Assembly (NCBI GenBank): GCA_965365655.1
Contig: CBDUCN010000020.1
Span: 1 to 29,379 of the forward strand
Source: JBFHNV01 sp965365655
GTDB taxonomy: Bacteria > Pseudomonadota > Gammaproteobacteria > HK1
Direction of reading: 5' to 3'
Length of the DNA: 29,379 nucleotides
Below are positions 14,048 to 25,209 of this stretch, piece after piece. Both the position numbers and the translations under genes were made by a program. The notes under the pieces are model-generated. The model had not been told where the DNA came from. It did no database searches and saw only the letters and a list, made by a program, of their open reading frames with translations. How positions within the stretch are numbered: position 1 is the stretch's first letter; each line of letters begins with the position of its first letter.

Positions 14048-15439
14048 ATGAGCGACGACACGCGGATCGAGCGCGACAGCCTGGGGGAGGTGGCGGTGCC
14101 GCGGGACGCGCTGTGGGGCGCGCAGACCCAGCGCGCGGTGGACAATTTCCCGCTCGGCGGGCGGCCGATGCGCCGCCCGTTCCTGCGCGCCCTGGGGCTG
14201 GTGAAGGAGGCCGCGGCGCAGGTCAACGGCGCGTCGGGGCTGCTGGACGGGCCGCGGGCGCAGGCCGTCGCGACGGCCGCGGCGGCGGTCGCCGCCGGCG
14301 AGCACGACGAGCAGTTCCCCGTCGACGTGTTCCAGACCGGCTCCGGGACCAGCTCCAACATGAACGCCAACGAGGTGATCGCGACGCTCGCGTCGCGCGC
14401 CAGCGGTCTCGCGGTGCACCCCAACGATCACGTGAACATGTGCCAGAGCAGCAACGACGTGATCCCCACCTGCATCCACCTCTCGGCGGCGCTGGAGGTG
14501 GCCGGCACGCTTTCCCCGGCCCTGGACCACCTCGCGCGCACGGTGACGCGGCGGGCGCGGGAGGTGGGCGACGTCGTGAAGACCGGGCGCACCCACCTGA
14601 TGGACGCGATGCCGGTGTCCGTCGCGCAGGAGATGGGCGCGTGGGCGTCGCAGGTCCGCGACGTCGCGGCGCGGCTCGACGGCGTCGCGCCGCGGCTGAA
14701 CCGCCTCGCAATCGGCGGCACGGCCGTCGGCACGGGCATCAACGCGCCGCAGGCGTTCGGCCCGCAGGTCGCGGCGGCGCTCGCCGCGCGCACCGGCCTC
14801 GCGCTGGAGGCGAGCGACGATCACTTCCGCGACCTGGCCTGCCAGGACACCGCGGTGGAGCTGAGCGGTCAGCTGCGCACCGGCGCGGTCGCGCTGATGA
14901 AGATCGCGAACGACCTGCGCTGGATGAACAGCGGCCCGCTCGCGGGGCTCGCCGAGGTGCGGCTGCCGGCGCTGCAGCCGGGCAGCAGCATCATGCCGGG
15001 CAAGGTGAACCCGGTGATCCCGGAGGCAGTGGCCATGGCCTGCGCGCGGGTGATGGGCAACGACGTCACCGTAGGCGTCGCCGGGCAGTCCGGCAGCTTC
15101 CAGCTCAACGTGATGCTGCCGCTGGTGGCCGACACGCTGCTCGAGAGCATCGGGCTGCTGGCGAACGCGGCGCGCCTGCTCGCGGACCGCGCGCTCGCGG
15201 GCATGGAGGTGAGCCGCGAGCGGGTGGAGCAGGCGCTGGCGCTGAACCCGGTGCTGGTGACGGCGCTCAATCCCGTCATCGGCTACGAGCAGGGCGCCGC
15301 GATCGCGAAGGCCGCGTACGCCGAGGGCCGGCCCGTGAAGGAGGTGGCCGCGGAACGCTCCGGCCTCGATGCGCGCACGCTGGACCGGCTGCTGGATCCG
15401 GCGCGCCTGACCCGCGGAGGGCTGGTGGACCGGGACTGA
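14048..15439 (+). CDS. fumC: Fumarase, class II
   Basis: A 463-residue iron-independent fumarase (fumarate + water to malate). It is distinguished from aspartase and argininosuccinate lyase by the close overall fit to FumC: TGSGTSSNMN (97-106), GRTHLMDA with the catalytic-site His183, and the signature GSSIMPGKVNP (312-322) carrying the catalytic Ser on the mobile loop. The N-terminus (IERDSLGEVAVPRDALWGAQTQ) is the standard opening. Length is normal (E. coli 467). AGGAGG five bases before the ATG is one of the best ribosome-binding sites in the window. It stands alone on plus, divergent from DUF1244-purB and convergent with the Sel1 gene. Confidence 0.97.
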   Translation: MSDDTRIERDSLGEVAVPRDALWGAQTQRAVDNFPLGGRPMRRPFLRALGLVKEAAAQVNGASGLLDGPRAQAVATAAAAVAAGEHDEQFPVDVFQTGSGTSSNMNANEVIATLASRASGLAVHPNDHVNMCQSSNDVIPTCIHLSAALEVAGTLSPALDHLARTVTRRAREVGDVVKTGRTHLMDAMPVSVAQEMGAWASQVRDVAARLDGVAPRLNRLAIGGTAVGTGINAPQAFGPQVAAALAARTGLALEASDDHFRDLACQDTAVELSGQLRTGAVALMKIANDLRWMNSGPLAGLAEVRLPALQPGSSIMPGKVNPVIPEAVAMACARVMGNDVTVGVAGQSGSFQLNVMLPLVADTLLESIGLLANAARLLADRALAGMEVSRERVEQALALNPVLVTALNPVIGYEQGAAIAKAAYAEGRPVKEVAAERSGLDARTLDRLLDPARLTRGGLVDRD

Positions 15440-15520
15440 GCGGGCCGCCGGCGGCGCGGGAGCGGCCACGCACGCGCACCGCGACGCCGGATCCGGTCTC
15501 CGCGGGCCGGCCCGGGGCTC

Positions 15521-16108
15521 TCAGGGCAGGTCGAGGGCGCGCCTGCGGCCGGCCGCGATCGCGTCGTCGCTCATCTGCTGCTCCAGCGCATTGCGGCGCC
15601 GGATGGCCTGCACGTTGGCCTTGCCGGCCGCCTTGTACACCCACGCGTACCCGAGCACCTCGTCGCGCTCCAGCCCGCGGCCGTTGAAGTAGCGCAGCCC
15701 CAGGTTGAGCATCGACGGCGGATGTCCGGCCTCGGCGCCGCGCTGGAACCAGCGACTGGCCTCGGCACTGTCGCGCTTGACGCCCACGCCGTCGCGCAGG
15801 TGCACCGCGTAGTTGTACATCGCCGACGGCTCGCCCTGCTCGGCCGCGGCGCGGTACCAGCGCGCGGCCTCCTTGTAGCTTCGCTTCACACCGTATCCGC
15901 GGCGGTACATGTTCGCGAGGTAGAGCTGCGCGGTGGCGTTGCCCGCGACGGCGACGGGCAGCAGCTCCGCGAACGCCTCGTCGTAGCGGCGCTGCTTGAT
16001 CAGCGACTCGGCGGTGTCGAAGTCGGCGCGTGCCGGGGCGGCGAGCAGCACGGCGGCAGCGAGCGCCGCCGCGAGGACGCGCGCCGCATGCGGAGCGTGA
16101 CGTTTCAT
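15521..16108 (-). CDS. periplasmic Sel1-repeat (TPR-like) protein
   Basis: A 195-residue protein with a signal peptide: basic start, Ala/Leu core, and a probable cleavage after ARA (residue 28). Three Sel1 repeats of about 36 residues follow (57-92, 93-128, 129-163). Each has the pattern of a small residue, 'YxxGxGVKRDxxEAxxWxxxAAExG', as in MYRRGYGVKRSYKEAARWYR. Sel1 repeats form alpha-solenoid surfaces for protein contacts; no enzyme motif is present. The ATG at 16108 has no Shine-Dalgarno sequence and lies 7 bases past an extended -10 box, so the transcript may begin at the start codon. It follows acnA by 62 bp, with a hairpin between, so it is probably transcribed on its own. Confidence 0.9.
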   Translation of the reverse strand: MKRHAPHAARVLAAALAAAVLLAAPARADFDTAESLIKQRRYDEAFAELLPVAVAGNATAQLYLANMYRRGYGVKRSYKEAARWYRAAAEQGEPSAMYNYAVHLRDGVGVKRDSAEASRWFQRGAEAGHPPSMLNLGLRYFNGRGLERDEVLGYAWVYKAAGKANVQAIRRRNALEQQMSDDAIAAGRRRALDLP

Positions 16109-16114
16109 GCGGAA

Positions 16115-16123
16115 AATCTAGCA
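16115..16123 (-). promoter_or_regulatory. extended -10 promoter for the Sel1 gene (possibly leaderless)
   Basis: On minus TGC-TAGATT is an extended -10 (TGn plus four of six). The expected start is about 7 bases downstream, at the A of the ATG (16108). No -35 match was found, as is tolerated with an extended -10. Confidence 0.45.
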
Positions 16124-16127
16124 CGCT

Positions 16128-16155
16128 CCCGGGGCGCGGTGGCCGCCGCCCCGGG
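16128..16155 (-). terminator. hairpin after acnA (probable terminator)
   Basis: CCCGGGGCG (16128-16136) and CGCCCCGGG (16147-16155) pair perfectly over 9 bp with a 10-nt loop. On minus it begins 16 bases after the acnA stop. The T-run (TTTT) comes only some 10 bases later, inside the next gene's promoter, so the element may be a weak intrinsic terminator. Confidence 0.45.
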
Positions 16156-16170
16156 ACGCGCCGGGCGGAG

Positions 16171-18915
<2,745 letters not shown>

Positions 18916-18947
18916 GAGACGACTCCGGGCTGGTGGGCTCGGGAATC

Positions 18948-18956
18948 ACTCTAGCA
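18948..18956 (-). promoter_or_regulatory. extended -10 promoter for acnA
   Basis: On minus TGC-TAGAGT is an extended -10 box (TGn plus four of six). Transcription would start near 18941, giving a leader of about 26 bases that contains the ribosome-binding site. It resembles the boxes before the Sel1 gene (TGCTAGATT) and the 9461 gene (TGCTACCAT). No -35 was found. Confidence 0.45.
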
Positions 18957-19194
18957 GGGTGACCGTGGGCCGCCGGCCGATCGCCGTGCCGGGCGCAGGC
19001 CGCCGGGAATCGACAGCCCGTTGGCATGCAGACAGGTGAAGAGCGCGTCGGCTCGCGCTTGACGACGCGCCTCGACCCTGCGTCCGTGTGCGTGCGTCGC
19101 CTGCGCGACGGACACGCCCCTTTTCGGCGTCCTCTGCACGGTCCGAGGCCGGGCGGTGACGGCATCCGTCGAAACGAAGCCGGTACCGCAGAGG

Positions 19195-20610
19195 TCAGAT
19201 GTGAATCGCGCGCTTGTCCACCGCGAGCGCGGCCTCGTGCAGCGCCTCGGCGAGCGTGGGGTGCGCGTGCACGGTGCGCGCGAGGTCCTCGGCCGAGCCG
19301 TGGAAGGCCATCGCGGTGACCGCCTCGGCGATCAGCTCCGACGCGTTGGCGCCGAACACGTGCACGCCGAGGATGCGATCGGTCTTCGCGTCGGCGAGCA
19401 TCTTCACGCTGCCCGTGGTCTCGCCCGAGCCCTGCGCGCGCCCGATCGCGAGGAACGGGAAGCTGCCGGCGCGGAAGTCCACGCCCTCGGCCTTCAGCTC
19501 GTGCTCGGCCTTGCCCACCCACGCGATCTCGGGATGGGTGTAGATCACCCACGGCACCAGCGCGTGGTCCACGTGGGCGGACTGGCCGGCGATCATCTCG
19601 GCGACGGCCACGCCTTCCTCGCTGGCCTTGTGCGCGAGCATCGGGCCCTGCACGCAGTCGCCGATGGCCCACACGCCGTCGACGCCGGTGCGGCAGTGCG
19701 CGTCCACCTTGATGCGGCCCCGGTCATCGATCTCGAGGCCCGCCTTCTCCGGCGCGAGTCCCTCGGTGTTGGCGCGCCGGCCCACGGCGACCACCAGCCG
19801 GTCGACCTCGAGGGCGTGGCTGCCGTCCTTGTCGTCGTAGGAGACCTTCACCGACTTCTTGCCGGCCTTCGCGTCGCTGACCTTGCAGCCGAGGCGGATG
19901 TCCAGGCCCTGGCCGGTGAAGGTCTTCAGCGCGTCGCGCGCGATGCCGCGGTCCACCGGCGGCAGGAAGTCCTCCATCGCCTCCAGGATGACGACCTCGG
20001 AGCCCAGCCGGTTCCACACGCTGCCGAGCTCCAGGCCGATGACGCCGGCCCCGATCACGCCGAGGCGCTTCGGCACCTCGCCGAAGGCCAGCGCACCGAC
20101 GTTGTCGACGATGCGGTCGCCGTCCACCTTCGCCACGGGAATGCTCACGGGCACCGAGCCGGTCGCGACGATCACGTTCTTCGCGCGCAGCTTCTCCTCG
20201 CCGCCGTCGTGCAGCGCGACCGTGACGTCGTGCGCGCCATCGAAGCGGGCCGTGCCGGCGAAGGCCGTCACCTTGTTCTTGCGGAACAGCCCGTTGATGC
20301 CGCGGGTGAGCTGCTGCACCACCTTGTCCTTGCGCTTCATCATCGCGCCGACGTCGATGCCCGCGTCCTTCACGGTGATGCCGTGCGCCGGCATCAGGTG
20401 CTGCAGGTTGTGGTAGTGGTGCGAGCTGTCGAGCAGCGCCTTGGATGGGATGCAGCCGACGTTCAGGCAGGTGCCGCCGAGGCTGGCCTTGCCGTCGGCG
20501 CCCAGCCAGGCGTCCACGCAGGCCGTCTTCATGCCCAGCTGCGCCGAGCGGATGGCAGCCACGTAGCCGCCGGGCCCCGCGCCGATGACGATGACGTCGA
20601 ACTCTTTCAC
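19195..20610 (-). CDS. lpdA: Dihydrolipoyl dehydrogenase (E3)
   Basis: A 471-residue flavoprotein that reoxidises the dihydrolipoyl groups of 2-oxo-acid dehydrogenase complexes and reduces NAD+. The FAD-binding motif is at VIVIGAGPGGYVAAI (6-20). The redox disulfide is C48/C53 in GGTCLNVGCIPSKALL. The NAD-binding motif is GVIGAGVIGLELGSVWNRLG. The C-terminal interface has the catalytic His-Glu pair in HAHPTLAEALHEA. Start is GTG at 20610 with GGAG seven bases upstream. It follows sucB by 67 bp, so it is the third gene of a sucA-sucB-lpdA operon and is most likely the E3 of that complex. It has no fused lipoyl domain. Confidence 0.97.
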   Translation of the reverse strand: MKEFDVIVIGAGPGGYVAAIRSAQLGMKTACVDAWLGADGKASLGGTCLNVGCIPSKALLDSSHHYHNLQHLMPAHGITVKDAGIDVGAMMKRKDKVVQQLTRGINGLFRKNKVTAFAGTARFDGAHDVTVALHDGGEEKLRAKNVIVATGSVPVSIPVAKVDGDRIVDNVGALAFGEVPKRLGVIGAGVIGLELGSVWNRLGSEVVILEAMEDFLPPVDRGIARDALKTFTGQGLDIRLGCKVSDAKAGKKSVKVSYDDKDGSHALEVDRLVVAVGRRANTEGLAPEKAGLEIDDRGRIKVDAHCRTGVDGVWAIGDCVQGPMLAHKASEEGVAVAEMIAGQSAHVDHALVPWVIYTHPEIAWVGKAEHELKAEGVDFRAGSFPFLAIGRAQGSGETTGSVKMLADAKTDRILGVHVFGANASELIAEAVTAMAFHGSAEDLARTVHAHPTLAEALHEAALAVDKRAIHI

Positions 20611-20677
20611 GATCTGGCTCCGTAGCTGGGCATGGGCTGTGGGCGCGAGCGCTGCGGCGGCGCGCCGGGACCGGGAA

Positions 20678-21949
20678 TCACACCTCGAGCAGCAGGCGTC
20701 CCGGGTCCTCCAGCGCTTCCTTGATCGTCACCAGGAACAGCACGGCCTCGCGGCCGTCGATGATGCGGTGATCGTAGGACAGCGCCAGGTACATCATCGG
20801 GCGCACGACGACCTGGCCGTTCTCCGCCATCGGCCGCTCCTGGGTCTTGTGCATGCCCAGGATGGCGCTCTGCGGCGGGTTCAGGATCGGAGTGGACAGC
20901 AGCGACCCGAACACGCCGCCGTTGGAGATCGTGAAGGTGCCGCCGGTCATCTCGTCGACGGTCAGCGCGCCGCTCTTCGCGCGCTCGCCGAAATCGTTGA
21001 TGCCCTTCTCGATGTCGGCGAACGACATGTCCTCCACGTTGCGCAGCACCGGCACGACCAGGCCGCGGGGCGAGCCGACCGCGACGCCGATGTCGCAGTA
21101 GTCGTGGTACACGATCTCCTTGCCCTCGATGTACGCGTTGACCGCCGGAAAGCGTTTCAGCGCCGCGACCGCGGCCTTCGCGAAGAAGGACATGAAGCCG
21201 AGGCGCACGCCGTGCGTCTTCTCGAAGCGATCCTTGTGGCGGCTGCGCAGCTCCATCACGGGCTGCATGTTCACCTCGTTGAAGGTCGTGAGGATGGCCG
21301 CGGTCTGCTGCGCCGACACCAGGCGCTCGGCCACGCGCTGGCGCAGCCGCGACATCGGCTCCCGGCGCTCCTCGCGCGAGCCCGGCGCGCGTGACGGAGC
21401 GGGCGGCGCGCTCGGGCGCGCCGCGGCCGGGGCCGGCGCGGGTGCGGGTGCGGGTGCGGGGGCCGCCTGCGGCGCCGGGGCAGGCGCCTTGTCGCGCGCC
21501 TCCACGTACGCCAGCACGTCGCCCTTCGTGAGCCGCCCGCCCTTGCCCGTGCCCTCGATCGCGGACGGGTCCAGGTCGTGTTCGTCGACCAGCTTGCGCA
21601 CCGCCGGGCTCAGCGAGGCCGCGGCGGCGGCGCCGTCGTCGGCCTTCGCATCGGCCTTCGCGTCGGTCTTCGTATCGCCGGCGGCCGCCTTGCCGGCGCC
21701 GGCGGCCGCGCCGTCGGTGTCGATGCGCGCGAGGATCTCGTCCGCGACCGCCGTGTCGCCGGTGTTCTTCACGATCTCGGCGAGCACGCCGGCCTGCGGC
21801 GCCGGCACCTCCAGCACGACCTTGTCGGTCTCCAGCTCGACCAGGATCTCGTCCTGTGCCACCGCGTCGCCGACCTGCTTGCGCCAGTCGAGCAGCGTGG
21901 CGTCGGGCACGGACTCGGGAAGGGTGGGTACTTTCACTTCGACGGACAC
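20678..21949 (-). CDS. sucB: 2-oxoglutarate dehydrogenase E2, dihydrolipoyllysine succinyltransferase
   Basis: A 423-residue acyltransferase core of the 2-oxoglutarate dehydrogenase complex, passing the succinyl group to CoA. It has one N-terminal lipoyl domain with the lipoylated Lys at K43 (ELETDKVVLEVPAP). Next is a peripheral-subunit-binding domain (LSPAVRKLVDEHDLD to LTKGDVLAYVE), an Ala/Pro linker built from a GC-rich hexamer repeat around 21439-21461, and the catalytic domain ending in LSYDHRIIDGREAV with H394 and D398. The sequence MSVEVKVPTLPESVPDATLL is the usual SucB opening and separates it from pyruvate-complex E2. Start is GTG at 21949 with GGGAGA upstream. It lies 93 bp downstream of sucA and 67 bp upstream of lpdA. 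Confidence 0.97.
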   Translation of the reverse strand: MSVEVKVPTLPESVPDATLLDWRKQVGDAVAQDEILVELETDKVVLEVPAPQAGVLAEIVKNTGDTAVADEILARIDTDGAAAGAGKAAAGDTKTDAKADAKADDGAAAAASLSPAVRKLVDEHDLDPSAIEGTGKGGRLTKGDVLAYVEARDKAPAPAPQAAPAPAPAPAPAPAAARPSAPPAPSRAPGSREERREPMSRLRQRVAERLVSAQQTAAILTTFNEVNMQPVMELRSRHKDRFEKTHGVRLGFMSFFAKAAVAALKRFPAVNAYIEGKEIVYHDYCDIGVAVGSPRGLVVPVLRNVEDMSFADIEKGINDFGERAKSGALTVDEMTGGTFTISNGGVFGSLLSTPILNPPQSAILGMHKTQERPMAENGQVVVRPMMYLALSYDHRIIDGREAVLFLVTIKEALEDPGRLLLEV

Positions 21950-22042
21950 GTGGGTCTCCCGTTCAGGGCTCTCGGATTGGGTGCCTGGCCGGCCTGGCTC
22001 GGGCCGTCCGCCCCGCGGCCGGCGGCGCGGGGCGGGGGCCGC

Positions 22043-24820
22043 TCAGGCGCTCTTCTTCAGCTTCGCGTCGTCGTCCAGGCGCAGCGCGCTCTCCACGAGC
22101 GCGCGCTGCTGCTGGAGGTGGACGTTCATGTAGCCCACCGCCGGGGACGCCGAGTAGTCGCGCCCCGCATAGACGAGACTGTGACGCTTCGAATCGATGC
22201 AGCCCGCGAGGTGGCGCCGCGAGAGCATGAAGAACCAGCTTCCCTGGTTGCGCGGCTCCTCCTGCGCCCAGCAGATCTCGCGTGCGTTGACGTACTTGTC
22301 CAGCAGCGCGCGAATCTCCTCCTCGGGGAAGGGGTAGAGCTGCTCGATGCGGGCGATGGCGACGTCGCCCAGCGAGTGCTCGCGGCGCTTCTCGAGCAGG
22401 TCGTAGTAGACCTTGCCGGTGCACAGCACGAGGCGCGTCACGTCCTTCGGCTCGAGGCCGTCGACCTCGTCGATCACGACCTGGAAGCGGCCGTCCGTGA
22501 GCGCCTCGCGCTCGGACGTCGCGAGCCTGTGGCGCAGCAGGCTCTTCGGGCTCATCACGACCAGCGGCTTGCGGTACTGGCGCAGCATCTGCCGGCGCAC
22601 GAGGTGGAAGATCTGCGCCGGGGTGGTGGGCACGACCACCTGCATGTTGTCCTCGGCGCAGAGCTGAAGGAAGCGCTCCAGGCGGGCCGAGGAGTGCTCC
22701 GGGCCCATGCCCTCGTAGCCGTGGGGCAGGTACAGGGTCAGCCCGCACAGGCGCCCCCACTTCGACTCGGAGCTGCTCAGGAACTGGTCGATCACGACCT
22801 GTGCGCCGTTGGTGAAGTCGCCGAACTGTGCCTCCCAGATGACCATCGCCTCGGGCGCCGCGCTGCTGTAGCCGTACTCGAAGCCCAGCACCGCCTCCTC
22901 GGAGAGCAGCGAGTTGATCACCCGGAACCAGGGCTGGCCCTCGTAGAGGTGCTGCAGCGGCGTCCAGGTGCCGCGCTTCTTCTGGTTGTGCAGCACCGCA
23001 TGACGGTGGAAGAAGGTGCCGCGCTGCGAGTCCTGGCCGGAGATGCGCACGGTGTAGCCGTCCTTGAGCAGGGCGGCGTACGCGAGCAGCTCGGCGAAGC
23101 CCCAGTCCATCGAGCGCTCGCCGCGCGCCATCTCCCGGCGGGCGTCGATGATCCGCTTCACCGATCGGTGCAGCTCGAAGCCCTCGGGGACCTCGCACAT
23201 CTTCAGCCCCAGCGACTCCACCGACTCCATCGGCAGCGCGGACTCGTACGGCTCGCGCCAGTGGCGGTCGATGTACGGCGTCCAGTCGGCGATGTAGGGA
23301 TTGTTGGTGGGAACGATGGGGCGCGACATCGCGCGGTTCGCCTCCAGCCCGGCGAAGTAGTCCTCCGCCATCCGATCGCCCTCGCCGGGATCGATCACGC
23401 CCTCGGCCTCGAGCTGCTCGGCGTACAGCCGTCGGGGGCCCTTCTGCTCGCGGATCTTCTTGTACATCATCGGCTGGGTGGCGAGCGGCTCGTCCGCCTC
23501 GTTGTGTCCCCAGCGGCGGAACGAGACGATGTCGATGACCACGTCCTTGCGGAAACGCATGCGGAACTCGAGCGCGAGGCGGGCGACGAACACCACCGCC
23601 TCTGCGTCGTTGCCGTTGACGTGGAAGATCGGCGCCTGCACCAGCTTCGCGACGTCGGTGCAGTACAGCGTGCTGCGCGAGTCCAGCGGGTCGCTGGTCG
23701 TGAAGCCGATCTGGTTGTTGATGACGAGGTGCACGGTGCCGCCGGTGCCGTAGCCCCGGGTCTCCGACAGGTTCAGCGTCTCGGTGACCACGCCCTGCCC
23801 GGCGAACGCGGCGTCGCCGTGCACGGTGATGGGCAGCACCTCGTTGCCGCCGTTGTTGCCGCGGCGCTCCTGGCGCGCGCGCACCGAGCCCTCGACCACG
23901 GGGTTGATGATCTCGAGGTGCGACGGGTTGAAGGCCAGCACGAGGTGGCAGCCGCCGCCCGGCGTCTGCACGTCCGACGAGAAGCCCAGGTGGTACTTGA
24001 CGTCGCCGGCGCCGGTGCCGACGTCGATCTTGCCCTCGAACTCGCCGAACAGCGTGCGCGGGTGCTTGCCGAGGATGTTGACCAGCATGTTCAGGCGCCC
24101 GCGGTGCGCCATGCCGATGACGATCTCCTTGACCCCGTGCTCGCCGGCGCCCTGGATGACCTCGTCCACCGCCGGGATGAAGTTCTCGCTGCCCTCCAGC
24201 GAGAAGCGCTTCTGGCCGACGTACTTGCGGTGCAGGTAGTCCTCCAGCTTCCGCGCGGAGGTGGTCCAGCGCAGGATGTCGCGCTTCTTGTCCGCGTCGA
24301 ACACCGGCCGGCCGCGGTGCGTCTCCAGGTACTCCTGCACCCAGCGTTTCTGCTCGGTGGACGTCATGTGGGTCAGCTCGGTGCCGATCGGCCCGCAGTA
24401 GGTCTCGGTGAGCAGCGACATGATGTCGCGAAGCGACGCCTCGGCCCCGAGGCCGAACAGCGAACCGGTGTTGAAGCGCCGGTCCAGGTCCGCGTCGGTG
24501 AAGCCGTAGTGCGCCGGGTCGGTGTCGGGGGCCGGCGGGCGCTCGACCAGGCTCAGCGGGTCGAGGTTGGCCTGGCGGTGCCCGCGGTAGCGGATCGCGC
24601 TGATCAGCTCGAGCACCCGCGCCTGCTTCTCCATCTCCGCGTGCTGCAGCGGGCCGTCGCCGCCGGATGCGGCCGCCGGCGGCGCGCCGGATGTGCGTTC
24701 CATGTCCCGGAACCAGCGTGCCCAGTCGTCGGGCACGGAGCTCGGGTCGGACAGGTATCGCTCGTAGATCTCGTCGAGGTAGGCCGCGTTGGCGCCGTGC
24801 AGCGCCGAGATATCCGTCAT
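22043..24820 (-). CDS. sucA: 2-oxoglutarate dehydrogenase E1
   Basis: A 925-residue thiamine-diphosphate enzyme that decarboxylates 2-oxoglutarate and succinylates the lipoyl group of SucB. Recognisable blocks are the N-terminal E2-binding segment (AYLDEIYERYLSDPSSVPDD), AHRGRLNML (238-246), the diphosphate/Mg2+ motif GDAAFAGQG (335-343) to INNQIG (367-372), RFRKDVVIDIVSFRRWGHNE, and the C-terminal GQDSQRGTFFHRHAV and LPHGYEGMGPEHSS blocks. Length is close to E. coli SucA (933). The ATG at 24820 has GGAG eight bases upstream. It is the first gene of sucA-sucB-lpdA. It is divergent from gltA, with 389 bp between the start codons, where a TTGACA box lies. Confidence 0.98.
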   Translation of the reverse strand: MTDISALHGANAAYLDEIYERYLSDPSSVPDDWARWFRDMERTSGAPPAAASGGDGPLQHAEMEKQARVLELISAIRYRGHRQANLDPLSLVERPPAPDTDPAHYGFTDADLDRRFNTGSLFGLGAEASLRDIMSLLTETYCGPIGTELTHMTSTEQKRWVQEYLETHRGRPVFDADKKRDILRWTTSARKLEDYLHRKYVGQKRFSLEGSENFIPAVDEVIQGAGEHGVKEIVIGMAHRGRLNMLVNILGKHPRTLFGEFEGKIDVGTGAGDVKYHLGFSSDVQTPGGGCHLVLAFNPSHLEIINPVVEGSVRARQERRGNNGGNEVLPITVHGDAAFAGQGVVTETLNLSETRGYGTGGTVHLVINNQIGFTTSDPLDSRSTLYCTDVAKLVQAPIFHVNGNDAEAVVFVARLALEFRMRFRKDVVIDIVSFRRWGHNEADEPLATQPMMYKKIREQKGPRRLYAEQLEAEGVIDPGEGDRMAEDYFAGLEANRAMSRPIVPTNNPYIADWTPYIDRHWREPYESALPMESVESLGLKMCEVPEGFELHRSVKRIIDARREMARGERSMDWGFAELLAYAALLKDGYTVRISGQDSQRGTFFHRHAVLHNQKKRGTWTPLQHLYEGQPWFRVINSLLSEEAVLGFEYGYSSAAPEAMVIWEAQFGDFTNGAQVVIDQFLSSSESKWGRLCGLTLYLPHGYEGMGPEHSSARLERFLQLCAEDNMQVVVPTTPAQIFHLVRRQMLRQYRKPLVVMSPKSLLRHRLATSEREALTDGRFQVVIDEVDGLEPKDVTRLVLCTGKVYYDLLEKRREHSLGDVAIARIEQLYPFPEEEIRALLDKYVNAREICWAQEEPRNQGSWFFMLSRRHLAGCIDSKRHSLVYAGRDYSASPAVGYMNVHLQQQRALVESALRLDDDAKLKKSA

Positions 24821-24948
24821 CGCGGGACTCCGCAGTGGGCTCGAAGGGCGGGAATCCGTCGGCCGTGCGGGACGCTGGCGGGAACCGGGCGCGGGAGCGG
24901 CGCTGACACCGCTGAACGCTGCGCTGTATCGGCCGTCGGAACCATGGC

Positions 24949-24977
24949 GAGCTAGTGTAGACGAATCCCGTTGTCAA
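24949..24977 (-). promoter_or_regulatory. candidate sucA promoter with perfect -35
   Basis: On minus TTGACA (24972-24977) is a perfect -35. At 17 bp the -10 would be TAGCTC (24949-24954), a poor match; TACACT (24954-24959) is a better box but only 12 bp away. The -10 assignment is therefore uncertain. The resulting leader before the sucA ATG would be roughly 120 bases. Confidence 0.35.
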
Positions 24978-25002
24978 TGGGTACCAACACGACCCGGGGC
25001 TG

Positions 25003-25011
25003 TGCGATATT
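25003..25011 (+). promoter_or_regulatory. extended -10 promoter for gltA
   Basis: TGC-GATATT is an extended -10 (TGn plus four of six), the most AT-rich point on this side of the region. Transcription would start near 25018 and give a gltA leader of about 190 bases with several hairpins. The -35 region is weak. Confidence 0.4.
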
Positions 25012-25209
25012 GTCGGGCCTTCATGACACCCCCGGGTGGCCGCGTGCCGCCTATCTCAGGCGGGGCCCGTCCAGCGATCGCGGTGCAGCCTCCAAGGACG
25101 TCCTGGGGCTTCCCAGGGCGGCCCGGGCCCACGGGCGCACGCGCCCGGTGCAGGGTCAGAAGGCGCGAACGGGTGTCGAGAACGCACGAGAAACGCGAGG
25201 GGTAGGGAC

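Larger units (their letters stand above)
24821..25209. other. 389-bp divergent control region between sucA and gltA
   Basis: No protein gene is apparent; the ORFs crossing it are upstream extensions of gltA or shadows. It contains a consensus -35 on minus toward sucA (24972-24977) and an extended -10 on plus toward gltA (25003-25011). About 190 bases of gltA leader follow, with three perfect 6-bp hairpins: CCGCCT/AGGCGG (25047-25063), CCTGGG/CCCAGG (25102-25117) and GGGCGC/GCGCCC (25133-25146). The leader ends in a purine-rich ribosome-binding region. Confidence 0.55.

Noticed and set aside
15440..15520. Terminator between fumC and the Sel1 gene
   Set aside because: Short palindromes (for example GCCGCCGGCGGC) occur, but none has a usable loop and T-run, and such strings are expected by chance at this GC content.
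21439..21461. GCGGGT hexamer repeat as a phase-variable element
   Set aside because: It encodes the flexible Ala-Pro linker of SucB, whose repetitive sequence is normal for E2 proteins.
21578..24955. 1125-codon open frame on plus across sucB and sucA
   Set aside because: It crosses two well-defined genes and their spacer without a domain, so it is an artefact of few stops in the complementary frame.
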